Assembly: GCF_023715605.1 (NCBI RefSeq)
Contig: NZ_JAMBOL010000010.1
Coordinates: 1-64,000 of the forward strand
DNA: 64,000 bases
DNA from: Halalkalibacter oceani
Lineage (GTDB): Bacteria; Bacillota; Bacilli; Bacillales; Bacillaceae_D
Direction of reading: 5' to 3'
Shown here: in pieces, positions 51,588-60,836 of the stretch
Position numbering within the stretch: the first letter of the stretch is position 1
Layout: each line of letters starts with the position of its first letter
Translations under genes and position numbers: made by a program
The notes under the pieces: generated by a model
What the model was told of the DNA's origin: nothing
Databases searched by the model: none
What the model saw: only the letters and a program-made list of their open reading frames with translations

Positions 51588-52760
51588 CTATTCTATGATT
51601 CTCCGCACCTTGCCGTACGTCCCGCCTCCGCCGGCCTCCACCTCCAGCCCGTTCGCCCTCGCGGCAAGAATATCGTTTGCGATAGAAGACGGCACGACCG
51701 CTTGCAGTTCTTCTGCGGTAGCGCGGTGAATGATATTCATGTCCGTTCCAAAGACAGCGCGCAGCTTTTCCAGCGTTTTCTTTCCGAGCTTTGGAATAAA
51801 CTCCAGTGGAATTTGATGCACATAGGGCGGCCGTGAAGCAGGTCCGCCCTCACCCGATTTCAGCTCACGCAGGCGATCGGCCACTCCTTTAATCTGTTTG
51901 TGCGAGCCGCAGGCGGAACAAGCCGTCCCTGAAGCGGTCACCTCCCCGCAAACAGCGCATCTTGTTTGATAATATTTGCCGAGCAGCGGGTTCAAACCAA
52001 AATTGCTGACGATCATCCGCCCCTGCTCGTTTTTCAACGCCTGCTTAAATTCGCTGAAGCTCGGCTGCCCGAGTCGGATCATTTGATACTCTCGCGCCAT
52101 CTTTTCAAGCGAATGGGCGTCGGAATTCGTCAAATAAGGATAGCGGTGCAGCTCTTCAATCTGATCGGCCATCGTCGTATCACTGCTTAAACCTAGCTCG
52201 ATTGCATCGATTAAATCGGGATCAAAGATTTCCGCCAGACTCCGCTTCACCCCTTTTCCATAGACACTTTTAAAAGGAGTGAATACATGGGCCGGAATAA
52301 AAAGGCCGTCAAGCTCGCGCACTTTTTTTTGCACCGTCTTTGCCCGCTCATAAACCCGCTGTGAGCTAAGGCGCGGGTTTTTCATCCGTTGCGCGAGCCA
52401 GTCGCTGAGTTCGCGCATGCTTTCCAATGTCGGCATAAACAGGAGAACATGAACCGGTCCCTGGCCGGCTTCATCAGACAATTCAATTTCCGTGCCGGGA
52501 AACAGTGTCACCCGTGAAAATTGTAGCCCTCCGCCTGCAAGCGGATAAGCAGCCTGATGCTCGACCGCCTCCTCGATTTGCCTCAGCACCTCATCGACGT
52601 GACAATCGATCACACCGACGATATCAATTCCTTTCGTATCGCCAGCCATCCCGAGAATCCGTTCCAACGTCAAAGAGGGAGCAGCTGAAATTTTCACTGC
52701 TTCCCCCTTTCTCGTTCTTCCGATATGAATATGTAGATCAGCAATGTAATCATGCAGCAT
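51588..52760 (-). CDS. endoQ: Endonuclease Q (PHP-domain DNA repair nuclease)
   Basis: Protein of 390 aa: PHP metal centre starting with DLHIH (8-12) and continuing with the TNSDAHS motif (211-217), a four-cysteine zinc finger (Cys268, 271, 281, 284), and a C-terminal helix-hairpin-helix region. This is the EndoQ layout, which nicks DNA 5' of uracil, hypoxanthine and abasic sites; it is known from archaea and some Bacillus. Its ATG directly follows the nudF stop codon (TAAATG), so the two are translationally coupled. Confidence 0.88.
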   Translation of the reverse strand: MLHDYIADLHIHIGRTRKGEAVKISAAPSLTLERILGMAGDTKGIDIVGVIDCHVDEVLRQIEEAVEHQAAYPLAGGGLQFSRVTLFPGTEIELSDEAGQGPVHVLLFMPTLESMRELSDWLAQRMKNPRLSSQRVYERAKTVQKKVRELDGLFIPAHVFTPFKSVYGKGVKRSLAEIFDPDLIDAIELGLSSDTTMADQIEELHRYPYLTNSDAHSLEKMAREYQMIRLGQPSFSEFKQALKNEQGRMIVSNFGLNPLLGKYYQTRCAVCGEVTASGTACSACGSHKQIKGVADRLRELKSGEGGPASRPPYVHQIPLEFIPKLGKKTLEKLRAVFGTDMNIIHRATAEELQAVVPSSIANDILAARANGLEVEAGGGGTYGKVRRIIE

Positions 52761-53306
52761 TTACGTTCGCCCTACTTCCTTAAGCTTCATATATTGCACA
52801 GCGAAGGCCGTCTTCGCGTCATAAATCGTTTGATCGCGGATCATTTGCTCCGCTTCTTCTAATGTAACCTCAAGAACATCGAGAAATTCATCAGCATCCA
52901 ATGCCCCTTGCCCTTTTTCAAGATCAGCGCATTCATACAGGTGGATCAGCTCATCGGCAAAACCCGGTGATGTATAGAAGGAAATAAGATAATGAAGCTT
53001 TTCCGAGCGGTAACCGGTCTCTTCCTCCAGCTCTCTCCGCGCCGCTGCATCCGGCTCTTCCCCCCGTTCAAGCTTGCCTGCCGGTATTTCGACAATCACT
53101 TTATCTAGCGCTTTCCGGTATTGGCGGACGAGCACAAGCTTTCCTTCCTTTGTAATCGGAAGAATCGCCACCGCGCCGGGATGCTTAACGATCTCACGTT
53201 TGCTTTTTTTGCCATTTGGCAGCGTGACGTCGTCGACTTGTAAATCGATCACTTTTCCTTGATAGATCGGGGTTGTTTTTATCGTCTTTTCAAAAAGATG
53301 ATCCAC
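52761..53306 (-). CDS. nudF: ADP-ribose pyrophosphatase
   Basis: Nudix hydrolase of 181 aa with the box GKLERGEEPDAAARRELEEE (about 77-96). It hydrolyses ADP-ribose to AMP and ribose-5-phosphate. The start is GTG 53306 with AGGAGGAAAG seven bases upstream; an overlapping ATG is out of frame. It is coupled to endoQ and divergent from mciZ, as in B. subtilis around yqkG. Confidence 0.93.
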   Translation of the reverse strand: MDHLFEKTIKTTPIYQGKVIDLQVDDVTLPNGKKSKREIVKHPGAVAILPITKEGKLVLVRQYRKALDKVIVEIPAGKLERGEEPDAAARRELEEETGYRSEKLHYLISFYTSPGFADELIHLYECADLEKGQGALDADEFLDVLEVTLEEAEQMIRDQTIYDAKTAFAVQYMKLKEVGRT

Positions 53307-53384
53307 ATTCTTTCCTCCTGTTCTTTTTCAGCGTCCTCTCTCATAGAAGTGTATCATACTTCTAAACAGAGAGGACGGACAGCC

Positions 53385-53594
53385 ATGAACATTTATCTCC
53401 ATCAGCGAGGTGTTGTGTTGACAGGAAAAGCGTGGGAAATCAAAGCAAAGCTCAAGGAGCTCCGCCACTCCTATTCAACAGTCGAAAGCTGGCTTCAATC
53501 GGTTGAAGGGACAAGCTCAAGACCGAAGCGCACCGCTTCGGCGACGGCCAGAAAAAACGCCGGATCATCGGCAAAGCTGCGGCCCATCGTTTGA
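53385..53594 (+). CDS. mciZ: FtsZ assembly inhibitor MciZ, extended form
   Basis: Small protein of 69 aa. The segment RGVVLTGKAWEIKAKLKE (residues 8-25) matches B. subtilis MciZ (40 aa), which caps FtsZ filaments in the mother cell during sporulation. Here a basic, Ser/Ala-rich tail of about 27 residues follows, and the last 100 bases overlap the convergent DUF3866 gene. AGAGG lies 10 bases upstream. A sigma-E-like -10 CATACTT is at 53355-53361, without a clear -35. The location beside nudF is conserved. Confidence 0.8.
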   Translation: MNIYLHQRGVVLTGKAWEIKAKLKELRHSYSTVESWLQSVEGTSSRPKRTASATARKNAGSSAKLRPIV

Positions 53595-54589
53595 AGAGGG
53601 AGCTTCGCCGCTTTTAGCGCACGCAAAAAGGCAGACTGAGCCTGATTGCGTTCAGCGAAATGAATCTGATGGCTGCATTGAAAGCTGACTTCCTTCAGCT
53701 GCCTCTTAATCACTTGCCGATACTTGTCGTCAAGATAAGGAAAAGGCAGCACCACCTCTTTTAACGTAAACCGGCTTAGAGGAGTGAGCGTGTGGTGACT
53801 GAGGCCATAGTGACGCTCCCGCTTATCGGCAAAGGAGAGGCGCGGGACCCAGATCGGCATGCCACCGAGGGCGCTGACCGTGTTGGACCAATTCGCCTGA
53901 GCCATCCCGCTGAAGCCGTAGACAGTTCCTGTGCCGACGACACCGGGGCCGACCGAAATGACGATCATCTTGGCCTGCAGCACCATCTTGGCAAATTGCA
54001 AAGCGGAGGCGAGCGTAACAGCTTCATATTGCCCGCCGAACGCCTGACCGACCGTGATCGAGGAAAAAAACTCCTCACGGTGCAGTTCACGCAGCTGATC
54101 GCTGAGGGCAAGCGGCAGAGCCGCCTGATCATCAAAAATCACGCAGCAGCTGATTCCTTCTTGCAGCTCTTGGGCCATGTAGTACATTAACGGCACCATG
54201 CTGTGAAGCTCGGCCAGCCAGACGTGGGTGCCAGCTAACGAAAACGGCTCACAAAAGATATCATGGAAGTCACTTTGCTGCTCTTCAACGGTGAGCACAC
54301 TATGCTGGACAGGGGTATAGCGCGCTTTCATAATATGACCTGCTTCCCAGCTTCCCGCTATCATCCCGTCATGATTCCCTGCCAGGCTGCGAACAATATC
54401 CCAGCCGCCCGTCCCAAGCTTGAGCGTTGTCGCCGTCGTATTGACCCATACTTGCTCTCCGGCCTTTACAGGTGGCGTAAAACGCTTAAATAAGATCGCG
54501 CGCCCCACTTCACTGTCTGTCGTCAACTTCTGAACCTCTTCATCCTCATACCATACAGCCAACACCGTTGCTTTCGTTTCTGTATACAT
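53495..54589 (-). CDS. DUF3866-family protein
   Basis: Protein of 364 aa with no transmembrane helix. The conserved blocks GAGEQVWVNTTA-like (VKAGEQVWVNTTAT), GHIMKARYTPVQ, ELHSMVPLM and VISVGPGVVGTGTVYGFSG match the DUF3866 family found in Bacilli and actinobacteria. No function is known. Its 3' end is overlapped by mciZ on the other strand. The ribosome site before ATG 54589 is weak. Confidence 0.82.
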   Translation of the reverse strand: MYTETKATVLAVWYEDEEVQKLTTDSEVGRAILFKRFTPPVKAGEQVWVNTTATTLKLGTGGWDIVRSLAGNHDGMIAGSWEAGHIMKARYTPVQHSVLTVEEQQSDFHDIFCEPFSLAGTHVWLAELHSMVPLMYYMAQELQEGISCCVIFDDQAALPLALSDQLRELHREEFFSSITVGQAFGGQYEAVTLASALQFAKMVLQAKMIVISVGPGVVGTGTVYGFSGMAQANWSNTVSALGGMPIWVPRLSFADKRERHYGLSHHTLTPLSRFTLKEVVLPFPYLDDKYRQVIKRQLKEVSFQCSHQIHFAERNQAQSAFLRALKAAKLPLQTMGRSFADDPAFFLAVAEAVRFGLELVPSTD

Positions 54590-54666
54590 ATCTTCACGCC
54601 CAACTTCGTCACATTTTCTCCTAGTGTACCCCGTTTAGGCAGAAATCATGACGGCGCTGCTCGCCA

Positions 54667-55188
54667 CTATTGATCAAGCAAAGGCAAAATCAGCTCCTCC
54701 AGCCCTTCATATGTTACTTCGCCTGCAATTCGCTCTTCAATGACCCCGTCCCTGTTAATAATGTACGTTACCGGCAGTCCCGGAAGCTGATACTGATCAT
54801 AAACGAATCCATCCTCATCGAAAAAGACCGGTAACGTAATGTTCATTTCTTCAATAAATTCAGCAGCATCCTGCAAAGTACGTTCTGTTTTTTGCATATT
54901 CACCGTTAGCACCGATAACCCTTGAGCGTGGTAATCATCCTGAAGCTGCATAAGGGCAGGCATTTCCTCCCGGCAAGGCTCGCACCACGAGGCCCATGTA
55001 TTTAAGACGATCACATTTCCGAAATAATCATGAAGCTCCCCCACAGGCTGCTCATACATCGGCAATTGAAAATTTTCCGCCACCATTCCCGGACTGTTTC
55101 CGACTTCCTGTCTATCTCGAGACATGAAAAGATTGGCTATCAACAAGACTGCCACTACTACGACGACACCAGTTAGCTTTCGTTTCAT
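54667..55188 (-). CDS. TlpA/ResA-like membrane-anchored thiol-disulfide oxidoreductase
   Basis: Protein of 173 aa with an N-terminal membrane anchor (about 5-22) and an extracytoplasmic thioredoxin fold carrying WCEPC (Cys69, Cys72) and the cis-proline in LPGLPVTYI. ResA-like proteins reduce disulfides such as those in cytochrome c apoproteins; the partner is not in the window. ATG 55188 has GGAGG upstream and gives a normal anchor. It is the first gene of the leftward pair with DUF3866. Confidence 0.87.
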   Translation of the reverse strand: MKRKLTGVVVVVAVLLIANLFMSRDRQEVGNSPGMVAENFQLPMYEQPVGELHDYFGNVIVLNTWASWCEPCREEMPALMQLQDDYHAQGLSVLTVNMQKTERTLQDAAEFIEEMNITLPVFFDEDGFVYDQYQLPGLPVTYIINRDGVIEERIAGEVTYEGLEELILPLLDQ

Positions 55189-55310
55189 TCTGGTCCTCCT
55201 ACTCTGTTCTTTCCTCATTATAGAAAGAACCGTTTCTAGGGCGCAAGCATCAAAGATGAGGATACTTCTTTTCCATTAGGGAAAAGTTTGCTAGAATGAA
55301 ACAGTTAAGG

Positions 55311-55379
55311 CGGATCAATAAATAACAGTTCAGCCGCTAAAGCCTGTTTCTCTGCGGCTTCGCTGTCTTTATTTATCCG
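55311..55379 (+). ncRNA. Hairpin leader upstream of uppP
   Basis: CGGATCAATAAATAACAG (55311-55328) pairs with CTGTCTTTATTTATCCG (55363-55379) with one bulge and a mismatch. An inner stem AGCCGC/GCGGCT is at 55332-55337/55354-55359. It forms a 69-base extended hairpin about 70 bases before the start codon. It may be a terminator for upstream noise, an attenuator or a stress-responsive leader. Confidence 0.4.
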
Positions 55380-55448
55380 TCCGATTTATGCTTTTGTTTT
55401 TCTACATGGTAGGAATGACTATTTTGTGAAAAAAGGACGGAGACACAC

Positions 55449-56282
55449 ATGTCAATCTTAGAAGCGTTAATCTTTGGCATTGTCCAAGGAATTACAGAAT
55501 TTTTGCCCATTTCCAGTACAGCTCACATTGTTATCACCCAGATTCTGCTCGGTTACTCATTTCCCGGACTCGGGTTCGAAATTTTTCTTCATTTAGCATC
55601 GATTTTAGCCGTTGTCATTTACTTTAGAGCCGATCTGCTGACGATTATAAAAGGGTTCTTCGGATACATAACGAGCCGTTCCGCCGAATACCGGACTTCT
55701 TTTTATTTCGCTCTTTATATTATCGTTGCCACCTTTATTACAGGGGTGCTCGGCCTCGTGCTTGAAAATGCGATCAGAGATGTCTTTAAAACGCCGCCGT
55801 TTATTGCTGCCGCGCTGGCCGTCACAGGACTTTTCCTGATCATCATTGAACGGTTCGCACGGCTTGGAAACCGGACGGAAAAAGAAATGACCTTTGTCGA
55901 TGCTGTGATTGTCGGTCTCGGTCAGACAATCTCCGTCATGCCGGGAGTCTCCCGCTCAGGCGCAACCTTGATTACGGCTTTGTTCATCGGCTTAAACAAG
56001 GACACCGCCGTTCGTTATTCATTCCTTTTGTCGATCCCGGTCATCCTTGGCTCCACCGTGCTGGCGATCGGTGATTTTATGGAAGGCTCTATCATCGCCG
56101 AGGTCGGGGTCGGTCCTTTAGTGATTGCTTTCCTCGCTACGTTTGTTTTTTCCTGGCTCGGCATCGTCTGGTTAATTGATTTCTTGAAAAAGAGCAAGCT
56201 GATCTACTTTGCGCTTTACTGCTTCGCCGCTGCGATTTTTGTCTATTTTTATCTCGAAAACAGCATCATCATTGATCTATAG
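55449..56282 (+). CDS. uppP: Undecaprenyl-diphosphatase
   Basis: BacA/UppP protein of 277 aa with about eight helices and the two catalytic loops GIVQGITEFLPISSTAH (10-26) and MPGVSRSGATLITAL (about 164-178). It dephosphorylates undecaprenyl pyrophosphate to recycle the lipid carrier for peptidoglycan and contributes to bacitracin resistance. It is monocistronic, preceded by a hairpin leader and followed immediately by the intergenic repeat. Confidence 0.93.
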   Translation: MSILEALIFGIVQGITEFLPISSTAHIVITQILLGYSFPGLGFEIFLHLASILAVVIYFRADLLTIIKGFFGYITSRSAEYRTSFYFALYIIVATFITGVLGLVLENAIRDVFKTPPFIAAALAVTGLFLIIIERFARLGNRTEKEMTFVDAVIVGLGQTISVMPGVSRSGATLITALFIGLNKDTAVRYSFLLSIPVILGSTVLAIGDFMEGSIIAEVGVGPLVIAFLATFVFSWLGIVWLIDFLKKSKLIYFALYCFAAAIFVYFYLENSIIIDL

Positions 56283-56283
56283 G

Positions 56284-56390
56284 AGAGGCTGGGACAAGAT
56301 CTTTTAAAGCCCGTTGTGAGTGGGTTTCTCACAACGGGCTTGTGGCGTGTGAAGCCATTGCCAGTAGGTCCAAAGCTAGTTTTGTCTCAT
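56284..56390. repeat. Intergenic structured repeat, copy C (internally deleted)
   Basis: Begins with GGAGAGGCTGGGACAAGATC, then joins the GATCTTTTAAAGCCCGTTGT block and the remainder exactly as in copy A. It lacks the right arm of the first hairpin and the GCAATGAGCGG part. The inner stem (CCCGTTGTGAG / CTCACAACGGG) remains and acts as a terminator-like hairpin behind uppP. Confidence 0.75.
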
Positions 56391-56514
56391 CGCCCTTCCA
56401 AGTTGTTTCCTTCTTTCCTTTAGCCAAAAACCATGTAAGATTTTCTCACATCGTTAAAAACGTAAATGAGATGTATGTTACACTGATAGAAAAGGTTTTA
56501 AGGGTGATCAATGA

Positions 56515-57069
56515 ATGGGGAAGTGGGTATCCGTAGCAGAAAAGCGTCAATTTCTTAAATGGTTCCTCGCACAGCAGCAATTAAAACGAAAAGAGGCGGG
56601 GCGGGTACTGGAACACCTCTTGCAGCATTATCATTTGCTTGAGCAAGTCATCTTTACTGAAGAAATCCGCAGCCGTGAACGGACCATTGTCGTTTCGTCC
56701 ATCCAGTCCGAGGAGACGGGGTTTGCTTTTTACTTATATCGTAAAAAAATCGATGATCCGGCCCGCGCCATCGGAGAGCTCCAGGCGAATCCGGCCGATC
56801 CAGTCTACGTCATCCTCCACTTTCATGGCAAAGCGCAAAATCAGCAATATTTACAAATGCTGGACTCCGAGTCAAGAGAATACATTAAACATTATAAGCA
56901 ATTCCGAGCATATAAAAAGGAAGCCGGCTCATTGATTGAGGCCGTACTGATCGAAACAGAAAAAAACACCCTGTTAAAGCAAATCGATGAAGCGCTCGAT
57001 CATAAGGATGAGCAGCGCTTCAAACTGCTGGTCAAGCAGCTGCAGGAGTTGGACGCCCAAACTTCCTGA
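56515..57069 (+). CDS. ypiB: YpiB/UPF0302-family protein
   Basis: Protein of 184 aa. The opening GKWVSVAEKRQFLKWFL and the following basic helical region match the UPF0302 (YpiB) family of Bacilli, of which B. subtilis YpiB is the reference. The C-terminus has a helical IDEALDHKDEQRFKLLVKQLQEL segment. Function is unknown. Start ATG 56515; a weak AAGGGTGA lies about 9-10 bases upstream. Confidence 0.8.
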   Translation: MGKWVSVAEKRQFLKWFLAQQQLKRKEAGRVLEHLLQHYHLLEQVIFTEEIRSRERTIVVSSIQSEETGFAFYLYRKKIDDPARAIGELQANPADPVYVILHFHGKAQNQQYLQMLDSESREYIKHYKQFRAYKKEAGSLIEAVLIETEKNTLLKQIDEALDHKDEQRFKLLVKQLQELDAQTS

Positions 57070-57238
57070 CTTAGCAGATCGTAAATTCCGGCTCAAACAA
57101 CCCTCAAGAAAGTGCGCGAAGCCTGTCTGGCTCGCGCACTCCCTGCCAAGAGTTCGCATCACATCTCCGAGACGAGCAAGAAGCTTGAGGAAAAGCCTCA
57201 AGCTCAAAGCCACTGCCCTATTTTCGTTCCACTCTATG

Positions 57239-57880
57239 TTAGTTCAGCGCATCAAGCGCCTCAACAATCGGCGTGTCTCCATTTAGAATTTCAAATGTTT
57301 TGTGAATCGTCTGCTCGCGCTCGACCACATTGGCGAGAACAATCGCGACATCCTCTCTCGTGATCGTATTATCCCGAACTTTAATTTCCGGTTCCAGTTT
57401 GATTTTTCCCTGAGCGGGATCATTTGTTAAACTGCCCGGCCGCACGATCGTATAATCAAGCCCGGAACGTTTCAAATGGTCGTCAGCCAGCTTTTTCGCC
57501 ACTAAATAGTGGCGAATCCGGTCGCTTTTATCAGGATCAACGGTCCCCATCGAACTTAGCATAACAAAGCGCTTGATCCCGTGCTTTTCCGCCTCGTCAA
57601 TTGTTTTGATCGCTCCCCAGAGATCGATCAAAATCGTTTTGTCCGCACCGGTATGACCGCCCGAACCGGCTGCAAAAATAACGGCATCAACGCCGGCAAA
57701 CGCCGCGCTGATATCCCCTTCCAAATCGGCGACGACCGTTCTTGCTGCGCCGAGCTTCAACAGCTCCTCGGCCTGCTCTTCCTTTCTGATCATTGCTACG
57801 GGCGAATGCCCAAGCTCCTTAAGCTTTGACAGCAAATGCCGGGCCACCTGTCCATTTGCTCCAACGACTAAAATGTCCAT
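57239..57880 (-). CDS. NAD(P)-binding SDR-like protein (YhfK type)
   Basis: Atypical short-chain dehydrogenase (NAD(P)H-binding domain) of 213 aa, opening with VVGANGQVARHLL (glycine-rich motif) and similar to B. subtilis YhfK in length and in FAAGSGGHTGADKTILIDL and the YTIVRPGSLTNDP segment. Proteins of this type act as NAD(P)-dependent oxidoreductases or flavin-like reductases; the substrate is unknown. AAAGGAGAGG precedes the ATG. Its neighbours do not inform function. Confidence 0.82.
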   Translation of the reverse strand: MDILVVGANGQVARHLLSKLKELGHSPVAMIRKEEQAEELLKLGAARTVVADLEGDISAAFAGVDAVIFAAGSGGHTGADKTILIDLWGAIKTIDEAEKHGIKRFVMLSSMGTVDPDKSDRIRHYLVAKKLADDHLKRSGLDYTIVRPGSLTNDPAQGKIKLEPEIKVRDNTITREDVAIVLANVVEREQTIHKTFEILNGDTPIVEALDALN

Positions 57881-57979
57881 ACTGTGATCCTCTCCTTTCG
57901 CTCATTAGATTTCCCTTCTCCCCTATACGGTAAACAACTTCAGTCCGCATGGTCAATCAAAAAGCTCGCAAATAAAAAT

Positions 57980-58025
57980 GGAGCTGAGACAAAAGGTTGT
58001 TGTTTTCTACCTTTTGCCCAGCTCC
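57980..58025. terminator. Terminator after yebE-like gene
   Basis: GGAGCTGAGACAAAAGGT (57980-57997) pairs with ACCTTTTGCCCAGCTCC (58009-58025) with two mismatches. It has the same plan as the first hairpin of the intergenic repeat family. Confidence 0.75.
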
Positions 58026-58038
58026 TTTCCTAACAACG

Positions 58039-58593
58039 CTAGGATACTTTCGCTTTGCTGCGCATGAACTTCTCTTTTCTTTTTTTCATTGCTTTTGTAA
58101 TATAACCGCCTTTGAAGTTGCGCGGTTCGTACGAGACGATGAAGGCACTCGGTTCATACTTGCTGACAATTTCAATAAATTCCTTCTCGCGATCCCGCCT
58201 TGCCGTACAATCCAAACGGTAGCGTCTCGCTTCGTTCATTCCTTCCACTTCTGCGGTTGAAACGCTAAAGCCTACCTCACGCAACCGGTTTGTCAGGTCT
58301 TCGTTTTTTTGCATAATATTTACTTCTATCGTTACATAGCCGATTGCCAGCTTCTGTTCAATAATTTGTCCAATATATACACCAATCCCAAAACCTAATG
58401 CATAGGAGATCATATTCATATAATTCGATAAATCACTAAAGACAATGCCAAGCGCGACAACGTAAATAATCCCTTCAAGCATGCCCATCGCCGCCGCTTT
58501 TTCCTTCATTCCCTTTACCATCATAATCGTACGCAAAGTCAACACCGGGACAAAAAGCAACTGGGCAACAAAAATAATCAACGCCTGCAACAT
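58039..58593 (-). CDS. yebE: YebE-like UPF0316/DUF2179 membrane protein
   Basis: Protein of 184 aa with three N-terminal membrane helices (about 1-85) and a soluble C-terminal DUF2179-like domain (about 95-170). It matches UPF0316 (YebE) in length and sequence pattern ([24 protein letters not shown]). Function is unknown. GTAGGTGATC precedes the ATG. Adjacent to the convergent yhfK-like gene on the left and divergent from the ycgR-like gene. Confidence 0.85.
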   Translation of the reverse strand: MLQALIIFVAQLLFVPVLTLRTIMMVKGMKEKAAAMGMLEGIIYVVALGIVFSDLSNYMNMISYALGFGIGVYIGQIIEQKLAIGYVTIEVNIMQKNEDLTNRLREVGFSVSTAEVEGMNEARRYRLDCTARRDREKEFIEIVSKYEPSAFIVSYEPRNFKGGYITKAMKKRKEKFMRSKAKVS

Positions 58594-58792
58594 ATTTGAT
58601 CACCTACTTTCAAAACTTAACAACTACCGTAGTGTAACAGGAAATATTGCGATAAGCCAGCCTCTTTTTTTTACTTTTTCTGGATTGCTACATTTCTGTT
58701 ACAATCAGCCACTCGACCTGCAAATCTATCCATTTATGGTAAAATAGCAGAGAAGCAAATCATGCGAACGAACTGCAAGGAGTATCGCCACT

Positions 58793-59827
58793 ATGCATAG
58801 TGTAAAAGAACGGTTTCTTTCATTTGCAAAAGACTTTCTCGGTTTTCTCTTACTTATCCTCTTCCTCATTTTATTTTTCACGATTGAATCCTTCAAAAAC
58901 GAACAAGCCGGCTTTACAGTCCCGGATACATGGTTGCAAGTCAATACGATCTTCCTCAGTATTGTTCTTGAGGCGATTCCTTTTATTTTACTTGGTGTTT
59001 TCGTTTCTGCCCTGATTCAAATTTATGTCAAAGAAAGCTGGATGCAGCGGTTTTTGCCGCAAAATGCGTATGCTGCCCTTTTACCTGCTGCTATTTTAGG
59101 AACGATCTTTCCGATTTGTGAATGTGCAATCGTCCCGATTGTCCGCCGGCTGATCAAAAAAGGCATGCCTCTCCATGTCGGCGTCGTCTTCCTTGTCGCT
59201 GCGCCGATCCTTAACCCGGTTGTCGCTGCTTCAACTTTCTTTGCCTTTCGGACCGACCTTACCGTGTTATATGCGCGGATGGGACTGGCTTTCATCCTTT
59301 CTATCATAATTGGGGCGATCCTGTACATAGTCTTTAAGAACAAACATCATTTAAAGAGAACAAAGCATGACCTTACCCACGAGCATGTCGAAGTGATAGG
59401 GAATTCGCACGGCTCTGTAACACGCTGGAAGCAAACGTTCTATCATGCCGCCGATGAATTTTTCTTAATGGGGAAATATTTAATTCTCGGCGCTTTCGTC
59501 GCGGCTCTCTTTCAAACATTTCTGGATCGCAGCTTCCTCCAGACAATTGGCGGAAATGAGTGGTCCTCCACAGCGGTGATGATGGCATTCGCTTATTTGC
59601 TTTCCCTTTGTTCGGAGGCCGATGCGTTTGTCGCCTCGTCCTTTTCCAACATGTTTACGACAGGCTCAATCGTTGCATTTCTCGTCTATGGTCCGATGAT
59701 TGATTTAAAAAATACGATTATGCTGTTCGCTTTCTTCTCGGCTCGTTTTGTGATCGGCTTCATCCTGACTGTTACGGTAACCGTCTTTCTCGCTGTGATG
59801 GCACTTCAGCTTGGCGGGATTATTTAG
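58793..59827 (+). CDS. ycgR: Permease, YcgR/DUF318 family
   Basis: Integral membrane protein of 344 aa with about eight helices. The CECAIVPIVRRLIKKGMPLHVG segment with its cysteine motif and LCSEADAFVASSF are typical of UPF0718 (YcgR) permeases. Partner of the TIGR03943 protein that follows 12 bases later. The substrate is unknown; metal export has been suggested for such pairs. GCAAGGAG lies before the ATG, and a TAAAAT -10-like sequence is at about 58740. Confidence 0.82.
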   Translation: MHSVKERFLSFAKDFLGFLLLILFLILFFTIESFKNEQAGFTVPDTWLQVNTIFLSIVLEAIPFILLGVFVSALIQIYVKESWMQRFLPQNAYAALLPAAILGTIFPICECAIVPIVRRLIKKGMPLHVGVVFLVAAPILNPVVAASTFFAFRTDLTVLYARMGLAFILSIIIGAILYIVFKNKHHLKRTKHDLTHEHVEVIGNSHGSVTRWKQTFYHAADEFFLMGKYLILGAFVAALFQTFLDRSFLQTIGGNEWSSTAVMMAFAYLLSLCSEADAFVASSFSNMFTTGSIVAFLVYGPMIDLKNTIMLFAFFSARFVIGFILTVTVTVFLAVMALQLGGII

Positions 59828-59839
59828 ATAAGGGGGATC

Positions 59840-60808
59840 ATGGAAATGAACAAGCATACCGACCTCGGTTTTCATGCCTATATACGCGGGATTATTTTAA
59901 TTGGCTTTGCGCTGTTGATGCTCGCTTTTATCATCACCGGCAACATCCGTTATTATATTGCTCCGACGATGATGCCTTTTACATACTTTGCCACCGTTGT
60001 CTTTCTGTTGCTCGGTGTCGTCCAAATTATTCGAAGCACCGCGAAAAATCAAGAGGAGGAGCATGATTGCGAGTGCGGCGCCGACCACAGCATGCCGGGA
60101 TCACCAGCCGGAAAGCTGCTCGTATATTCGATTTTTATCGTTCCCATTATTCTCGGATTTGTGCTGCCAGACAAAGTATTGGACAGCTCGGTTGCAGCTA
60201 ATCGCGGAATTCAGTATGGCTCCGGAATCCTTACGGAACAGTCCTCTGCTCCTTCACCGGCTCAGCCGGCCGCCACAAATACCGCCAGGGCGGAAGCATT
60301 TTTAGCGGATCCTGACGGCTACTATGAGCAGCTCGAAGCGGGAAGCACAGAAGCTGACGAGTTCGATGCCCGCGATTATTATGTGGAGGAAGGCTTCAAG
60401 CAATATTATGAGGATTTGGCCGAAGAGTTTCATCAAGCAGAAACGGTCATTGTCACAGAGGAAAACTATCTCGATGTGATGACGATCCTCGATCTTCAGC
60501 TTCAGCGCTTTGTCGGTCATACGATCGAGATCACAGGTTTTGTCTATCGCGAGCCTGATTTTGCTGATCATCAGTTTGTCGTCGCCCGCTTCGGCATGAC
60601 ATGCTGTGTCGCCGACGCCGCTGTTTACGGCACAATGGTTCACACGGACGATGCAAGCCAGTTTGCAAATGATACATGGGTCACACTGCGCGGCGTCCTC
60701 AATCAAACCGAATATAACGGCTACCCGATGCCGCTCGTTCAGTTAAAGGAGATTGAAGTGATCGAAGAGCCGGAAAACCCCTATGTCTTTCCACGCTTCA
60801 GCTTCTAA
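59840..60808 (+). CDS. ycgQ: YcgQ/TIGR03943-family permease partner
   Basis: Protein of 322 aa with two or three N-terminal membrane helices (about 12-100) joined to a large extracytoplasmic acidic domain. That domain contains ITGFVYREPDF and the FGMTCCVADA cysteine pair near residue 250. This is the TIGR03943 layout. It works with the preceding permease, as the pair occurs together in many Firmicutes. ATG 59846 is an alternative start with better spacing from AGGGGG. Confidence 0.82.
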   Translation: MEMNKHTDLGFHAYIRGIILIGFALLMLAFIITGNIRYYIAPTMMPFTYFATVVFLLLGVVQIIRSTAKNQEEEHDCECGADHSMPGSPAGKLLVYSIFIVPIILGFVLPDKVLDSSVAANRGIQYGSGILTEQSSAPSPAQPAATNTARAEAFLADPDGYYEQLEAGSTEADEFDARDYYVEEGFKQYYEDLAEEFHQAETVIVTEENYLDVMTILDLQLQRFVGHTIEITGFVYREPDFADHQFVVARFGMTCCVADAAVYGTMVHTDDASQFANDTWVTLRGVLNQTEYNGYPMPLVQLKEIEVIEEPENPYVFPRFSF

Positions 60809-60836
60809 AGGACGGTGACGCCACCACCAGGAAAAG

